Shown here: positions 22,023-34,276 of the stretch, one piece after another
How positions within the stretch are numbered: position 1 is the stretch's first letter
How the letters are laid out: each line of letters begins with the position of its first letter
Assembly (NCBI GenBank): GCA_946902985.2
Contig: OX336393.1
Location: 48,793,348 to 48,857,347, forward strand
Direction of reading: 5' to 3'
DNA length: 64,000 nt
Source of the DNA: Meconema thalassinum
Lineage: Eukaryota; Arthropoda; Insecta; Orthoptera; Tettigoniidae
Notes under the pieces: generated by a model
Told to the model about the DNA's origin: nothing
Databases searched by the model: none
The model's input: only the letters and a program-made list of their open reading frames with translations
Translations under genes and position numbers: made by a program

Positions 22023-22910
22023 AAAGAAGGAAAAGATCGAAAAATTGCTGAGTTTTGATATAGATATGTTGCAATATTAAATTGTGCAAGGATCATATTC
22101 TGTTGTATGTGAAATGTTCTTCATTTCAATGTAATAAACATTGTTCTACTGTTGAATAAGCAGTGCAATCTGTCCATAGAATTGTGAAAACGGACCCGAT
22201 TTCCTTTAATAGCCTATACTTTGCAGGCTTAGAGGTATTTATTCATTTTAGTGGGGGATCGGGCGAATGCATGTGGTTGGGAAGCTACAGGAGATGGAAA
22301 CCTGTCGATCTGTTCAGTCCGTTGAGAAACGTCCTTGTAATATCAAAATAATGGGTCCAGGTCATACTGCAAGGAAAGTCTAGTCAAGTGTTAAAGCAGG
22401 TTTGATGCTTCTATGTTTCGAACATTTGACCTCATTTACTTGAATATGATGGCTAAGTCTCAAACGAAAGTTCTATTTCATTTTATTTTCGTAACTATAG
22501 CCCATGTTAGTCTTGGAGAAGAAAGAACGAAATGTTGCAATGTCCGCTGTTAGTGTATGTTGTGACGGGAGAGTAATAAGAGAAGGCACTCCCACGCTCG
22601 TCAAACTCTGGCGGCCACTAAACTAACCGTGAACTTGTGTTTGCTGAGTGTGTGAATAGTGACGACTTGTCTGTCTACCGCGCTTCGGGGCTGAGGAATA
22701 TGCACCAGCGCTGTAGCCCAATTATCCTAACATCAAACTTTACAAATATTAGCGTATAGCTCATTTTATTTCCCATTCATAGAACACTACTAGAGGAACG
22801 TTTATACAAGAGTTCGCCCTCCCACTCCCAGCTCACCTTAAATGTTCAAAATATAAATATTTGTGGAACAGTTGTTATTTCTGTTACCAATGCCCGAATC
22901 TTACTTCAAC
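22023..22910. other. Unassigned interval
   Basis: No gene or repeat family recognised. Frames are short and lack motifs. Confidence 0.4.
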
Positions 22911-23460
22911 TTTGCCTGTTTTGTGTTTTATTTTAAATTAATTTGTTCTGTGTTAAGTTTATATTTGTGTTTTGCTTTTGTTCTTGTGTTTTATCTTTTT
23001 TGTGTTTTGAGTTTGGCTTTGTTGTTTTTTGTGTTTTTGTATTTTTCCTTTGTGTTTCTGTGTTTAGTTTAGGGTTGTTTTTGTGTTTTTGTATTATCCT
23101 TTGTGTTTTTTGTTTAGTTTAGGGTTGTTTTTGTGTTTATGAATTTTTCCTTTGTGTTTTTGTGTTTAGTTTAGGGTTGTTTTTGTGTTTTTGAATTTTT
23201 CCTTTGTGTTTTTGTGTTTAGTTTAGGGTTGTTTTTGTGTTTTTGAATTTTTCCTTTGTGTTTTTGTGATTAGTTTAGGGTTGTTTTTGTGTTTTTGTAT
23301 TTTTCCTTTGTGTTTTTGTGTTTAGTTTAGGGTTGTTTTTGTGTTTTTGAATTTTTCCTTTGTGTTTTTGTGATTAGTTTAGGGTTGTTTTTGTGTTTTT
23401 GTATTTTTCCTTTGTGTTTTTGTGTTTTTGTATTTTTGCTTTGTATTTTTGTGTTTAGTT
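22911..23460 (+). repeat. Minisatellite, 52-bp unit, T/G-rich
   Basis: TTTAGTTTAGGGTTG recurs with 51-52 bp spacing (AGGGTTG at about 23071, 23122, 23174, 23225, 23277, 23329 and 23381), separated by TTTTTCCTTTGTGTTTTTGTG-type text. Upstream 150 bp are worn relatives. The internal TTTAGGGTT is not a telomere array. Confidence 0.9.
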
Positions 23461-23519
23461 TAGAGTTGTTTTATCGTTATTGTGTGTTAATTGTTTGATC
23501 TTTGCGTTTTTGTTTTTGT

Positions 23520-23775
23520 TTCCTGTTTTCATGTTTTGTGTTTTTTGTTATGTGTTATGTGATTTGTGTTTTCTTTCTTGTGTTATGTTTTATGTTTGTT
23601 ATGTTATGTGCAATGTGTTATGAGTTTTTGTTATGTGTTTTGAGTTTTTTTTTGTGTTATGTGTAATGTGTTATGTGTTATGTGTTATGTGTAATGTGTT
23701 ATGTGTTATGTGTTATGTGTAATGTGTTATGTGTTACGTGCTATGTGTTATGTGTAATGTGTTATGTGTTAGCCT
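23520..23775 (+). repeat. Short tandem repeat of TTATGTG words
   Basis: Repeats of TTATGTGTTATGTGTAATGTG, strongest at 23655-23770. The apparent Cys-Val-Met-Cys-Tyr peptide in one frame is only the translation of this repeat. Confidence 0.9.
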
Positions 23776-23902
23776 ATGGTTTTGAGTTTTGTTTCTTGTT
23801 TTTGGTTTTGGGTTTCGTTTCGTTACTAAGTAGTCTATACAAAGCTTTGAAGGCATTTTTACTGTTACCTTATTAATAATTGATATTGTAACCTTTAAGC
23901 CA

Positions 23903-23955
23903 ACACGACAGATGACCTCGTAGTTCCACCTCTTAAAAAAAAAAAAAAAAAAAAC
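23903..23955 (-). mobile_element. LINE-tail fragment followed by poly(A)
   Basis: CAGATGACCTCGTAGTTCCACC and CTCTTAAAA match the LINE 3' module; the tail here is about 20 A residues rather than (TAAC)n. The A-rich tail at the right end suggests the module reads left to right, like 13080-13133, so strand follows the tail only loosely. Confidence 0.55.
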
Positions 23956-24184
23956 TAAGTCAACACATTGGCCGACTGCAAAGTTACAATATCAATAGGC
24001 TACAACATTGGTCTCCTGGAGGTGTCTACCAATGCGAATGGGGTAAAATTAGCTCTACACTCATTACTTCCGATTATAAGTCTTGATTGACATGGCTACT
24101 AATACACCACCTGTTCTGCCCATTGAATCCCGAGTTTATCAGACTTGAATTCATAAGATGTACAAAATTCCCATTTCGAAACAC

Positions 24185-24345
24185 TTTTTATCATTTCAAA
24201 TGATCTTGTCGACTTCGTCGTTATGCTTGGGTCTAACGTTATGCGTTACGGTTACGGCGTGTATGACGTAATCATGTTACTCAGTGCATATGCACCGAGT
24301 CTGAGTTTACTCCTGGGAGACGGCGAGTACGTGACGTCAGAGAGA
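24185..24345 (+). repeat. Family X repeat, single diverged copy
   Basis: Contains TCATTTCAAATGATCTTGTCG, ACTTCGTCG, TAACGTTATGCGTTACGG and GTACGTGACGTCAGAG, matching the order of blocks at 11610-12000. Confidence 0.6.
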
Positions 24346-24805
24346 AAAACAGGGTGACCCTAAAGAGGTGTGCAAGATGTCAGACAGGAATACAGGGTGA
24401 CTCCTAAAGAGGTGTACAAGATGCCACACAAGAATACAGGGTGACTCCTAAAGAGATACACAGGACGGCAGAGAAGAATACAGGGTGACTCCTAAAGAGG
24501 TGTACAAGAAGTCAGACGAGAATACAGGGTGACTCCTAAAAAGGTGTACAAAATGTCAGACAAGAATACAGGGTGACTCCGAAAGAGGTGTACAAGATGC
24601 CACACAAGAATACAGGGTGACTTCTAAAGAGATATACAAGATGCCAGATAAGAATACAGGGTGTCTCCTAAAGAGGTGTGCAGAATGTCAGAGCAAAATA
24701 CAGGGTGACACTTAACGAGATATACAGTATGTTAGATTCAATTCAAATACAGGGTGACCCTTAAAGAGGTTTGTAAGATATCAGATTCAAATAATGGGTG
24801 ACCCT
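24346..24805 (+). repeat. Minisatellite, exact 44-bp period, about 10 copies
   Basis: CAGGGTGAC starts at 24393, 24437, 24481, 24525, 24569, 24613, 24657 and 24701, exactly 44 bp apart, with worn copies at both ends. The unit includes TACAGGGTGACTCCTAAAGAG and GTGTACAAGATG. ACAGGGTG resembles mariner/MITE ends such as those at 45473 and 62835, so the array may derive from a MITE end. Confidence 0.92.
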
Positions 24806-24965
24806 TAAAGAGTTGTATCTTTTAGGTAGATTTCAATAGAAAGCTAACTATTGCAATGGGTACCATGTTTCGACTTCCGGAAAATTTCGACATATCTTCG
24901 CGTTTCACATCCCCCAGACCCCAAAACCACCGTCAGTTCAAAAGTTTATATATAATTTATGTATA

Positions 24966-26804
24966 TCTTTATATATATAATTCTTCGACACGTGTGTATG
25001 TGATTGAACTCCTCCTAAACGACTGAACCGATTTTGATGGAATTTGGTATGTATATTAGGGTGGGTCCATGTATGGTTTAGATTCACAATCTGACCCTGT
25101 AGGTGGAATGAACACAATTTTAGAACCACTATTTACACACAATTTTAGAACCACAATATACAGTCAAAAACAGTCGTCATGGAAACCACTAGCCTTGGCC
25201 TTCGTGAAAACTGATGTCTTTGGACGGTTTGTCTCGGCACGCTAGAGCCACCTGGTCGCAACCTGTGCAACTACCGCCATTACATACACTCCGTCCGTGG
25301 CGAAACGTTGTGTTTTATACCAAAGGTGGCAGTGATGTCGAATTATACTGTTTGTCTCTGCACGTTAGAGCGTTTCAAAATCCCGTATGCGTTCATATAC
25401 CATTCATCCGATTGCCATGAAACTTGGGTGATATGTTGAGGGTGCTCCAGGGAAGGTGTTTGGCTTAGTAAATCCATTTTACAATAGATAGCACACGAAT
25501 AGATTCAACAAATGAGAGAAGACGCGCGAAGCGTTTCAAAAAGATCCCGTATGCGTTCAAATACCATTCGTCCGATAGCGATGAAACTTGGGAGAGATGT
25601 TGAGGGTGCTCCAGGGAAGGCTTCTGGCTTAGTAACTCCATTTCACATTAGGTAGCGCACGACCAGATTCAACAAATGAGTGACGACGCGCGAAGCGTTT
25701 CAACAAAATCCCGTATAAGTTTATATTCCATTCATAGATTGAGATGAAACTTTGATGAGTTGTTGTGTACACTTAAGTGAAGGCTTCTGACTTAGTAATC
25801 CAATTCACAGATGGTTGCGCACGAGTAGATTCAACAAATGAGCGGCGACGTGCGAAGCGTTTCAACAAAGTCCCGTATGCGTTCAAATACCATTCGTCCG
25901 ATTACGATGAAACTTGGGTGAGATGTTGTGTACACTTACGTGAGGGTTTCTAACTTAGTAAATCCATTTTACAATAGGTAGCTCACGAGTAGATTCAACA
26001 AATGAGCAACGACGCGCGAACTTTTAATCAAAGTCCCATATGCGTTCATATACCATTCATCCGATTGCAATGAAACTTGGGTGAGATGTTGTGTACACCC
26101 TACGGAAGGTTTCTGGCTTAATAAATCCATTTTACAATAGGTAGCGCACGAGTAGATTCAACAAATGTGTGACGGCACGCGAATAATTTCAACAAAGTAC
26201 CGTATGCGTCCATATACCATTTATCCGATTGCGATGAAACTTTGGTGAATTGTTGTGTACACTCCAGGAAATGTTTCTGTCTTAGTAAATCCAGTTTTTA
26301 ATAAGTAACGCACGAGTAGATTCAACAAATGAGCGACGGCGCGCGAATCGTTTCCACAATGTCCCGTATGCGGTCATATATCATTCATCCGATTGCGATC
26401 AAACCTTGGTGAATCAATGAGTACACGCCAGAGAAGGATTCAGGCTTAGTAAATCTATTTTACTTTGATGAGTTGTTGTGTACACTTACGTGAAGCTTTC
26501 TAACTTAGTAAATCAATTTCACAGTTGGTAGAGCACGAGTAGATTCAACAAATGAGTGACAGCGCACGAATCATTTAAACCAAATCCCGTATGCGTTAAA
26601 TGCCATTTATCCGTTTGCGATGAAACTTTGGAGAGTTGTTGTGCACGCTCCAACGAATGTTTCTAAATTAGTTAATTCAATTCACGATAGTTTAGAGGCA
26701 GTTAACAGAAATTGAAAAAAATATTGTGTATCCAAAAGCACTTCAATAAACAAAATTACAACACTTTCTTTCATTGGCAGGACAACGTCTGCCGGGTCAG
26801 CTTG
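24966..26804 (+). mobile_element. Non-autonomous Helitron with 162-bp tandem core
   Basis: Begins TCTTTATATATATAATTC after a host A. Ends with GGCAGGACAACGTCTGCC (hairpin), GGGTCAGCTTG and a host T; the terminal CTTG is a one-base departure from CTRR. The core holds about eight units of ~162 bp with CGCGAAGCGTTTCAACAAA, CCCGTATGCGTTCAxATACC and GAGTAGATTCAACAAATGAG. No Rep/helicase coding. Confidence 0.72.
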
Positions 26805-27420
26805 TATGTATATATGTATATATATATATATGTATATCAGTTTTTTGTGGACACGATAACTGCCGTAATTTTGCACCAATCACTTTGAATTTTTTACCGA
26901 ATATGTATACCTATAAAATCTCGGTCGAGTTCGTTACTGGGCTAAATCGGTCGAAGGGGGTGAAAATGGGGGGCTTTTTTCGAAAAAGTGAAATATCGCT
27001 ATAACTCTCTTAATATGTGAAATATCGAATCCGTTCAAAGTTCATACTATGTATCGGATAAAGCTCAAAAATGTACGTTTGAAGAGTTTTTTAATAGCAC
27101 CAACCATTGACCAAAGGGGTGGGAAAAAGTGGCTTTTTCGGGAAACATTAATCATATCTCTCTTAATAGGCACAATATCAAAACCTTACAAAATGGACAA
27201 TATTCCCCTAATAATTACCTAAAACTTTTGTCTGAAAGAATTTTTGATATGACCCACCATTACGCCAAGGGATGAGAAAAATGATTTTGGAATTATAAGA
27301 AAATACCAAGAGCTATCAGTGGTTGCCATGGCAACACTACTAAATTGATGAGGGATGAGCCATCAGACGTTGCCATGACAACGCACTTGCACGAGATCAG
27401 ATTCAGATTTCAATCTGACT
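26805..27420. other. AT-rich interval with diverged duplicated text
   Basis: A (TA)n-rich stretch (26805-26840) is followed by two loosely similar blocks (GGTCGAAGGGGGTGAAAATGG... and CCAAAGGGGTGGGAAAAAGTGG..., each followed by a CTCTCTTAATA phrase). No gene. Possibly an old tandem-core element. Confidence 0.4.
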
Positions 27421-27430
27421 AAGTGTGAAG

Positions 27431-27822
27431 CGGCTTCGGTGACGTAACTGGTAGCATGCTGAACTTCTATGCCCAAGGTCGCGGGTTCAAAGCCAGCCAA
27501 AGTCGTCGGATTTTCTAAGAGGGCTAAAATCCCTCAGTATGCTTTACTTTGGAGGGGAAGTTCCAACGTTCGTTGCAAGTTGCTGGTTGCGGTGGCATCT
27601 AGTAGCCAAGTTCACAGCTAGGTGTCGTTGACGGTAGTATCTGGTAGCAACATTAGGAACTACGGCTTGAAATTGACCGTCTGCAGTCCTTACCTGAATT
27701 ACAGACTAATACAGCCATCACAATTCACACCGTTTATCAGACAGATTCTACACACACCCAAAGTACACAGGGTTACATGACCGCGTTGTCGCAGCCCTTA
27801 AACTGAGGAACCTACCAAAATC
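27431..27822 (+). mobile_element. SINE family A, internally deleted
   Basis: Head GCGGCTTCGGTGACGTAACTGG and CGCGGGTTCAAAGCC, body with CTCAGTATGC and a jump from GGGGAAGT to TTCCAACGTTCG that removes about 110 bp compared with 33741-34264. 3' end GGGTTACATGACCGCGTTG..GAGGAACCTACC. Confidence 0.85.
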
Positions 27823-27923
27823 TCTTCGGGAGATATAATTTTGCGTGAGGAAGTAACAGACCGTTACATAGTTACTCATCAGTGTCGATACCTTGCATAA
27901 GGACAGTGTGACCACAAGTATAA

Positions 27924-29430
27924 CAAGTAGTTCCGTGAAGAATTATACAGCCTATTTTTATATATCCTACTTATGATAATTGACTCTATCAACATACAAA
28001 ATTTCAGTTTCATTGCTGTAATAGATTCGTAGATATTGAGAACCGTCTAAATATTTTGGATGGTCGCCATGTTGGTTTTTACATATGTAGGTCCTAGAGT
28101 TATGTACTGTTACCTGAAGATTATTGTGTACGTGTAGCATTCAAACTTCAATCGCATGATTAGGACACAAGAAGTAACAAGGAGGTTTTAAAATTTCACA
28201 CAGCTGCCATCTTGTGGTTATGGAAACAATTGAAATAAATTAGATGCCAGTGGATTAACATTCGAATAAGGATTTACTGTACCAAGTTGCACTGCACTCG
28301 GATGGTTAAATTGCGAGAAACGTCAATGTGAATATTTATACTTCGCGTCGCCGCCAAGTTGCATTTGTGATCACCAGGTTATTTAAAGTCCTATAGGTGA
28401 ACTTATGTTCATAGCCCCTATGAACATTAAAGAATTCAGTATGATTGCTATAATAGATTCGTAGATATTCAGAGCCGTCTAAATATATCGGATGGTCGCC
28501 ATGTTGGATTGTTAAATGTATAAGCCATAGAGTCGTGTACCATTAAAGGAAAATTATTGCGTAGGTTCGTTATTCAAACTTTCACATCGATCGCATGATT
28601 GCGACACAAGAAATTAAAAACTTAATTTAGAATTTGCACAGCCGCCATCTTGAGGTTATGTAAACAATAGAACTAAATTAGATATAATTACATTACAATG
28701 TGTATAAACATGGATTTCATTGCGTTTGGAACATTAAATCGCGAGAAAGGTCTATTTAAAATTTTCAAATTCGCTTGGCCGCCATGTTCGTTTTGTAGTT
28801 AACCGGTTTTTGAAAGTGTTATAGATGAACTTCCAGTAGTGCCCTTTATCTCCGTACAAAATTTCAGGGTGATACCGCTAATAGTTTCAGGGATATAGAA
28901 TGCTGGTGAAATATTTCGCACATCCGCCATCTTGTGGTTATGTAAACAATTGAATCATGTTAGATGTCGGAGCATTACAATGTATATAAACATATACTGT
29001 ACCACGTTTTATTGCGTTTGGTTGGTTAAATCGCGAGAAACGTGTATTTAAAAGTCGCAAATTCGCGTGGCCACCATGTTGGTTTTGTAGTTACCAGTTT
29101 TTCAAAAGTCACTTAGGTGGACTTCTAGTAGTTCCCTTTATCACCGTGAAAAATTCCAGGGTGATATCGGGAATAGTTTCGGAGATATTGAATGCTGGTG
29201 AAATATTTCGCACAGCCGCCATGTTGGATTAATGAGACGTAACAAAATTTGAAGGGCACGGTCGGGGTCGTCCGGAATAGTGCTATGAACTTACCGAGTT
29301 TCATTGAAATCGCTCCAGCCGTTTAGATTTTATTAGGGGCACACACACACACACCTCACACACACGCACACACACACGGACAAAAGGTGATCTCATAAGT
29401 CTATTTTTTTCAAAATTGAAAATAGGCTAA
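27924..29430 (+). mobile_element. Helentron-like non-autonomous element, copy 5
   Basis: 5' end CAAGTAGTTCCGTGAAGAA, subterminal AGCCTATTTT; 3' end GAAAATAGGCTAA preceded by a TTTTTTTCAAAATTGAAAA stem and an (AC)n tract (29340-29385). The core repeats GCCGCCATCTTGTGGTTATG, GTAAACAATTGAA and GCCGCCATGTTCGTTTTG in units of roughly 285-290 bp. Same subfamily as 6367-7449. Confidence 0.68.
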
Positions 29431-29995
29431 AAATGGACTCTAAATGACAAGAAGGTTACCGTCATCATAAGACAATAAAATGTTAAACTATGCATATAAT
29501 GACGAAAAACAAAGTTTATTAATCTCCAATTATAAAATCTCGCAATAAATGATGTCTGATCCTTCTACGAAAACCTGCATATTTTGCCTATTTTCGCCTA
29601 TCCCCAAGTTTGTCCGGTGAAATCTACCTCCGCCTTCCGGCGTGCCGAGAGGACTTTTTTTTTTACTCAATTTGTTATATTGTAAAAATATGTTCTATTT
29701 ATTCGTATAAACGGGCCAAGTAGCAGATAGACTGGAATATCTACTGTTATTGTATGGTCACCTAATTTGCAGGGACTGGAACTATTTGTGTTTGACGATT
29801 TCAAGGTGTAACTTGTATAGTTCTCTTTCTTTCCTCGTTAACGATCAGCTGTGTTTACATTCCATGTCTGCGTGGAGACAGGACGTTCCCAGCTCGAGGA
29901 TTTCAGGTCTGCAGTGTTGCAATGGTGCGTGCCACTGTCTAACGTTTGAGCCAACGGTTGTTAAAGAGGAGAGTGAAAGAATTAAAGAGACAATA
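29431..29995. other. Unassigned interval
   Basis: No recognised gene or transposon end. Confidence 0.4.
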
Positions 29996-30205
29996 CTGGT
30001 TGGTTGGTTCCTTAGTTTAGGGGCTGCGACAACGAATACATGAACAAAGCGACCAGCGAATTAAGCGACCATCTCGAAATACGTGAACTAAGCGGCCAAG
30101 CTACCCTGACTCATGGAATACCTGAACAAAGCGATCATCGAATTAAACGACCAGCACGGAATATGCGAACTAAGCGGCCAAGCTACCCTGACTCATGCCC
30201 GCCAC
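29996..30205 (-). repeat. SINE A 3' tip next to an 82-bp tandem duplication
   Basis: 29996-30031 is the reverse complement of the last bases of SINE A (GGTTGGTTCCTTAGTTTAGG). It is followed by two copies of an 82-bp unit (GAACAAAGCGACCAGCGAAT... and GAACAAAGCGATCATCGAAT..., both ending GGCCAAGCTACCCTGACTC). The GCGACCAGCGAAxTAAGCGACC phrase also lies next to the SINE A end at 35095-35225, in the same relation to the SINE tip. Confidence 0.7.
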
Positions 30206-33200
30206 ATCGCCCGAAGTCTATCAACCGGGTTATTCCCAACCGGTTTATAGCTAGATTCAGCATGCATGTATATGAAATTACAACTGAATCTGGAAGGAAA
30301 GCGAAGAAAACTCAAATACAGAAAAATGGATGCGGGTATTGAAAAAACAATGAAGAAGTATTGAACCCATGTGCCATAGGGTCCAAGGAGGTCGAATCCA
30401 TGTATTTGGGGAAGAAGTGAAAGAAACGTACAGTTTCTAATGTAACTTAGAGAAAGATCAAGCCAGGATTCTAGCCTAACATTGTGCAAGCAGCGCGAGC
30501 CAGGTGTTCGAGAGATGAGATCACGCCTCTTGACATTCAGAAGGAGCTGGTCATGAGTATTAATAACCGAGTGGAAAATTTCGGCTGTTAGACAAGGAAG
30601 CCTGACTCGGAAATCGAGCTGAGCTTGCTTAAAAACGACAACACCGCCTATGCGCCAGAGGAGGAATAATTAAATTTAACCCGTTTACGAGTATAAAAAT
30701 AAGTAAACAATTACAGTACGGTGAATCATTTCGAATTAGAGATTTTTGTGTAAAGAAAAACCCTTTAATAATTGCACAGGAGAAAACTGCAAACGCAAGT
30801 AGACGTCATAGGGGATTTACCAAGGCCTGTGGAGAGGGGAGAATGCAAATGAACAGCAACACCCACACAGTTGAGGACGAGAAATTAATTATTATCTCCG
30901 AATTGCATGATCGATTCTTATGCGCAAGGAGATTATTTAACATTGAGAAGACGAGCTTTTTGAAGGTATAATTTTTATAATCGTGCAACCATTATTTTAA
31001 AATTTGGGCACGGAAAGGTCTAGAGTCTTATCTTTTTGTAGCGAAAGAGTATAAAGCTCCTGGCATCACCAAGCCAAACATGCAGTTATTGTCAGCTTGC
31101 GGGCGTGACACTGTGTCACGATCATCGTACATGCAGTTTCAAACAGTCCAGGGGACGCGACGCTGGAGCATCAGTACAAGCAGCCCGAGGGGGGCGTTGC
31201 TACGCATCAGTATTCAGACAGCCGTGTGGGGCGTCACTCTGCTTCACACCGAAGACAGTTTACCAGTACTCCTTGAGGGGAGAAACGCTGTATTACACCG
31301 CAGTATTAACAATTTGCGTGCCTCCATAAGGAGTTGTAAAGAAGAAATATTAAAGTATCGCCGTGTTGAAAAATTAGGAAAATCCTAGTTACAGGATTTA
31401 GGTCCGACAGTACACAAGTTTTCAGTGAAAAGTTCGTAAAATATAGTCAGAGCAGGCTGCGAACGTTGGACTTAAGGCGATAGGTCTTTAAATAAACGAC
31501 CGAAAATATCATAACGTACGGAAGTACCGTAATAGAAAGATAAACAGTTATCTAATTTAAAGAACCCAAATAGGGAAAAACAGAGTAAGGTTCGCAACGT
31601 ATTTCAGAAAAGTAGGAGTGCGAGAACCGAATAAACAAAGAAGAACGGAGACTATAGACATTATCTCCAGAATGCAGACGAACTATTCTAAAGCACTAGA
31701 CTCGAGAAGTACTAGCTGCTATAAAATAAATCCATCGATCATCGATAGGTTATCGAGGGGACCTCGATCCGAACAGACTTTCACTAGGATCGATAAACTA
31801 GATCTAAAAAAGAAGCCGTTCAAGCTAGAGAAATAGCCGGTCATCCAGAATAGGATTCGAAGAATTAGGATTCCAGGGAAAAGTAGATGATTCGAGACTT
31901 TCGTATTCTGCAGGATAGGAAGCCGACATTGAATAAATTTCACCCTTGGAAACGGGAGATTAAGAGGTCACGTGTGATAGGCTAGGAAAATACGGCCTAG
32001 TGATCAAAAGTGGTGAAGTGTAAATCTATCAAGATTGTGTGTTAAAATAATATTTTTTAGTGTTTATTGTGTGTTCTAAATGGATACACCAGTGTATTAA
32101 AAATGTTGTCAATGTTAAGTGTATTGAATATGTGTCAAGAAGTGTTTGTACATGAGATGAATTTCTACAATACGGAGTAAGTTAAAAAGTGGGCCAAAAT
32201 GAAACACCTCACAAGGCTAAAGGTCATGAGACGACCTTAAAAACATGTGAGTAATGAATTTCATTATATTTTGGTGTCGGGAAATGATTGTGTACAAATC
32301 CACCGGAATTTTTGAGTAAAAGGGATGTGTTTAAATAAATAAATACTGAATTAAAAAAAACGCGGTCTGAACAATAATAAAAATTTGAGAAACTATAAAT
32401 AATTATATATAATAATAACCAAGTAAGGAAATATTAAATAAAGATCAAATTAATTGATGTGAACATAAGAGCGTTAGAGCCTTAATAAAAAGTATAGACA
32501 TGATGTTCAAATGCATGTTCTTAAAAAGAGAGAAAGATATTGCAAAAGGAAAGAATAATATAAAAATTGAGATGTGTATCAATTGTTAATATGGTATTAT
32601 CAGTTCTTTGGATGACGCTAGGCTTAAAAATGAAGTATAGCGCAAAGGAGCGCAATTAAAGTAAAATATCACGCTAGGAACGCGTAAAAGCTAATGTACT
32701 TGGTAAATTACTTATGAGAGGTAGTTGATTGTAGCGAATTGAGAATTGGTATAAGTCCTCTATTTGTGACGTAGTATCACGAGGCCATTGTGTATGTTGT
32801 ATTGAAAGGGAGCACATGTATGGTATTGAGCGTAGGTCTTATAAGCTATAGGCTGACCCTAAATCGCATTTTGTATAGTCCTCTATATGGGAATGGTTCC
32901 CGAGGCATGTGAAGAGATTCGAACTCAGAATCCCCTTATTGTGAAAGCCCCTTTATTATTCGACGTAGAATGGGTATAACTCTTCCCCAATCAATGAGGA
33001 CCTTTCATAATTAATAAATGCCAAGATTACGAATGTGGTTTATGAGCCCAATAATATTGTTGAATGTAAACGAGGAGTAGAATGCCAGGTCTCCCCAGAG
33101 AACTGAGAATGAACGAAAAGCTGTTTGTAAAAGCATTAAAGAGAGCTCTAGCTTAGACTAGACGGGAGGGTTCCCGCATAGTCATAAATAACTCTCAAGT

Positions 33201-33728
33201 ATCACGGTCAGACCCTTGGAGCAGGAGGAGTGTCTGAAGGCCGTCTTGTAAGGAGTAATGAATACACCGTGAGTGTTTAAAGTTGTTAACGACCCGGGCG
33301 TTGAACCGAGGTCCTTGTAGATTGATATTTCCGCTTGCCTGTTCAGATCGTAGTTTTTATGTGATAATGGTCTTATAAGACATATGAGATAAATAACAAT
33401 CCCTATTGTAATGTTGTATGGAAGTAGGATTCCATGAGTTAATTGAAGGCAACTAGGTTCCGGGAGTGACCATAGTTTTTTGACTGTGTCAAGTAATCTT
33501 CATACTCTGGAGTACACAAATGATTTCCTGATTACCTTGATGTATTTGTAAAATTAGAGAGAGATGATAAAAGCTGAAAACATGTGAAATGCCCAAATAT
33601 TGAGTTAGATAATTAACATGTAATTTTAAATGTAATTATACATTTGTTTTGATGATTAAGAAAATATAAAAAGTAGTTTTTGAGGTGTACAAAGAATGAC
33701 ACCATTATTACAGAAAAGCATTGAGCCA
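30206..33728. other. Long unassigned AT-rich interval; possible LTR-retroelement 5' end
   Basis: No coding region recognised. A TATA-like AGTATAAAGCTCCTGGC lies at 31048, and TTTTGGTGTCGGGAA at 32270 has the TGG start and general look of a primer-binding site of insect Ty3-like elements, preceded by a GT-rich stretch. No second LTR copy, gag or pol was found in the window, so this is only a suggestion. The remainder is AT-rich and featureless. Confidence 0.25.
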
Positions 33729-33740
33729 AAAGAGCTCGGA

Positions 33741-34264
33741 GGCGGCTTCGGTGGCGTAGTTGGTAGCATGCTGAGCTTCTATGCCCAAGATAGCGGGTTC
33801 AAACCCGGCCGAAGCCGTCGGATTTTTTAAGAGCGTTAAAAATCCCTCAGTATGCCTTCCTTCGGAGGGGAAGTAAAGCCGGCGGTCCCATGTCATAGAT
33901 TTATGGCATGTTAAAGATCTTTCCACTAATTACACCTGTGTGAAACTAAATTGGATAGGTTAAGAATGTAAACAACGCTCTTAGGTTGCTACGTTCGTTG
34001 CCAAGAGCCAACTGCGGTGGCGTCTAGAAGCTAGTTCTGAACTAGGCCTAGTAGTCGTTGACGGTGGCGTTTGGCGGCAAAAGTAGGAACTATTTGAAAA
34101 TTCAAAGTTGCAGTCTCTACTTGAATTAAAAAACAGATACACACACTAATACAGTCATCACAATTAACACCGGTTATCAGACAGATTCTACACACGCCCA
34201 AAGTACACGGGGCTACATGACCGCGTTGTCGCAGCCCCTAAACTAAGGAACCAACCAACCAACC
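33741..34264 (+). mobile_element. SINE family A, intact with perfect 12-bp target duplication
   Basis: Reference copy. Head: CGGTGGCGTAGTTGGTAGC (box A) and GCGGGTTCAAACCCGG (box B). Body: CCTCAGTATGCCTTCC, CGGCGGTCCCATGTCATAG. 3' end: GGGGCTACATGACCGCGTTG..GGAACC followed by (AACC)n. AAAGAGCTCGGA flanks it at 33729-33740 and 34265-34276. An RNA polymerase III promoter is expected from the tRNA-like boxes. Confidence 0.93.
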
Positions 34265-34276
34265 AAAGAGCTCGGA

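Noticed and set aside
23065..23400. TTTAGGG words suggesting a telomere-like array
   Set aside because: They are part of a 52-bp minisatellite, not a contiguous telomere repeat; insects typically use TTAGG.
23673..23876. Cys-Val-Met-Cys-Tyr repeat peptide
   Set aside because: Translation of a TTATGTG short tandem repeat.
24346..24805. Regular repeats resembling a CRISPR array
   Set aside because: The whole 44-bp unit is repeated; there are no unique spacers, and the context is eukaryotic.
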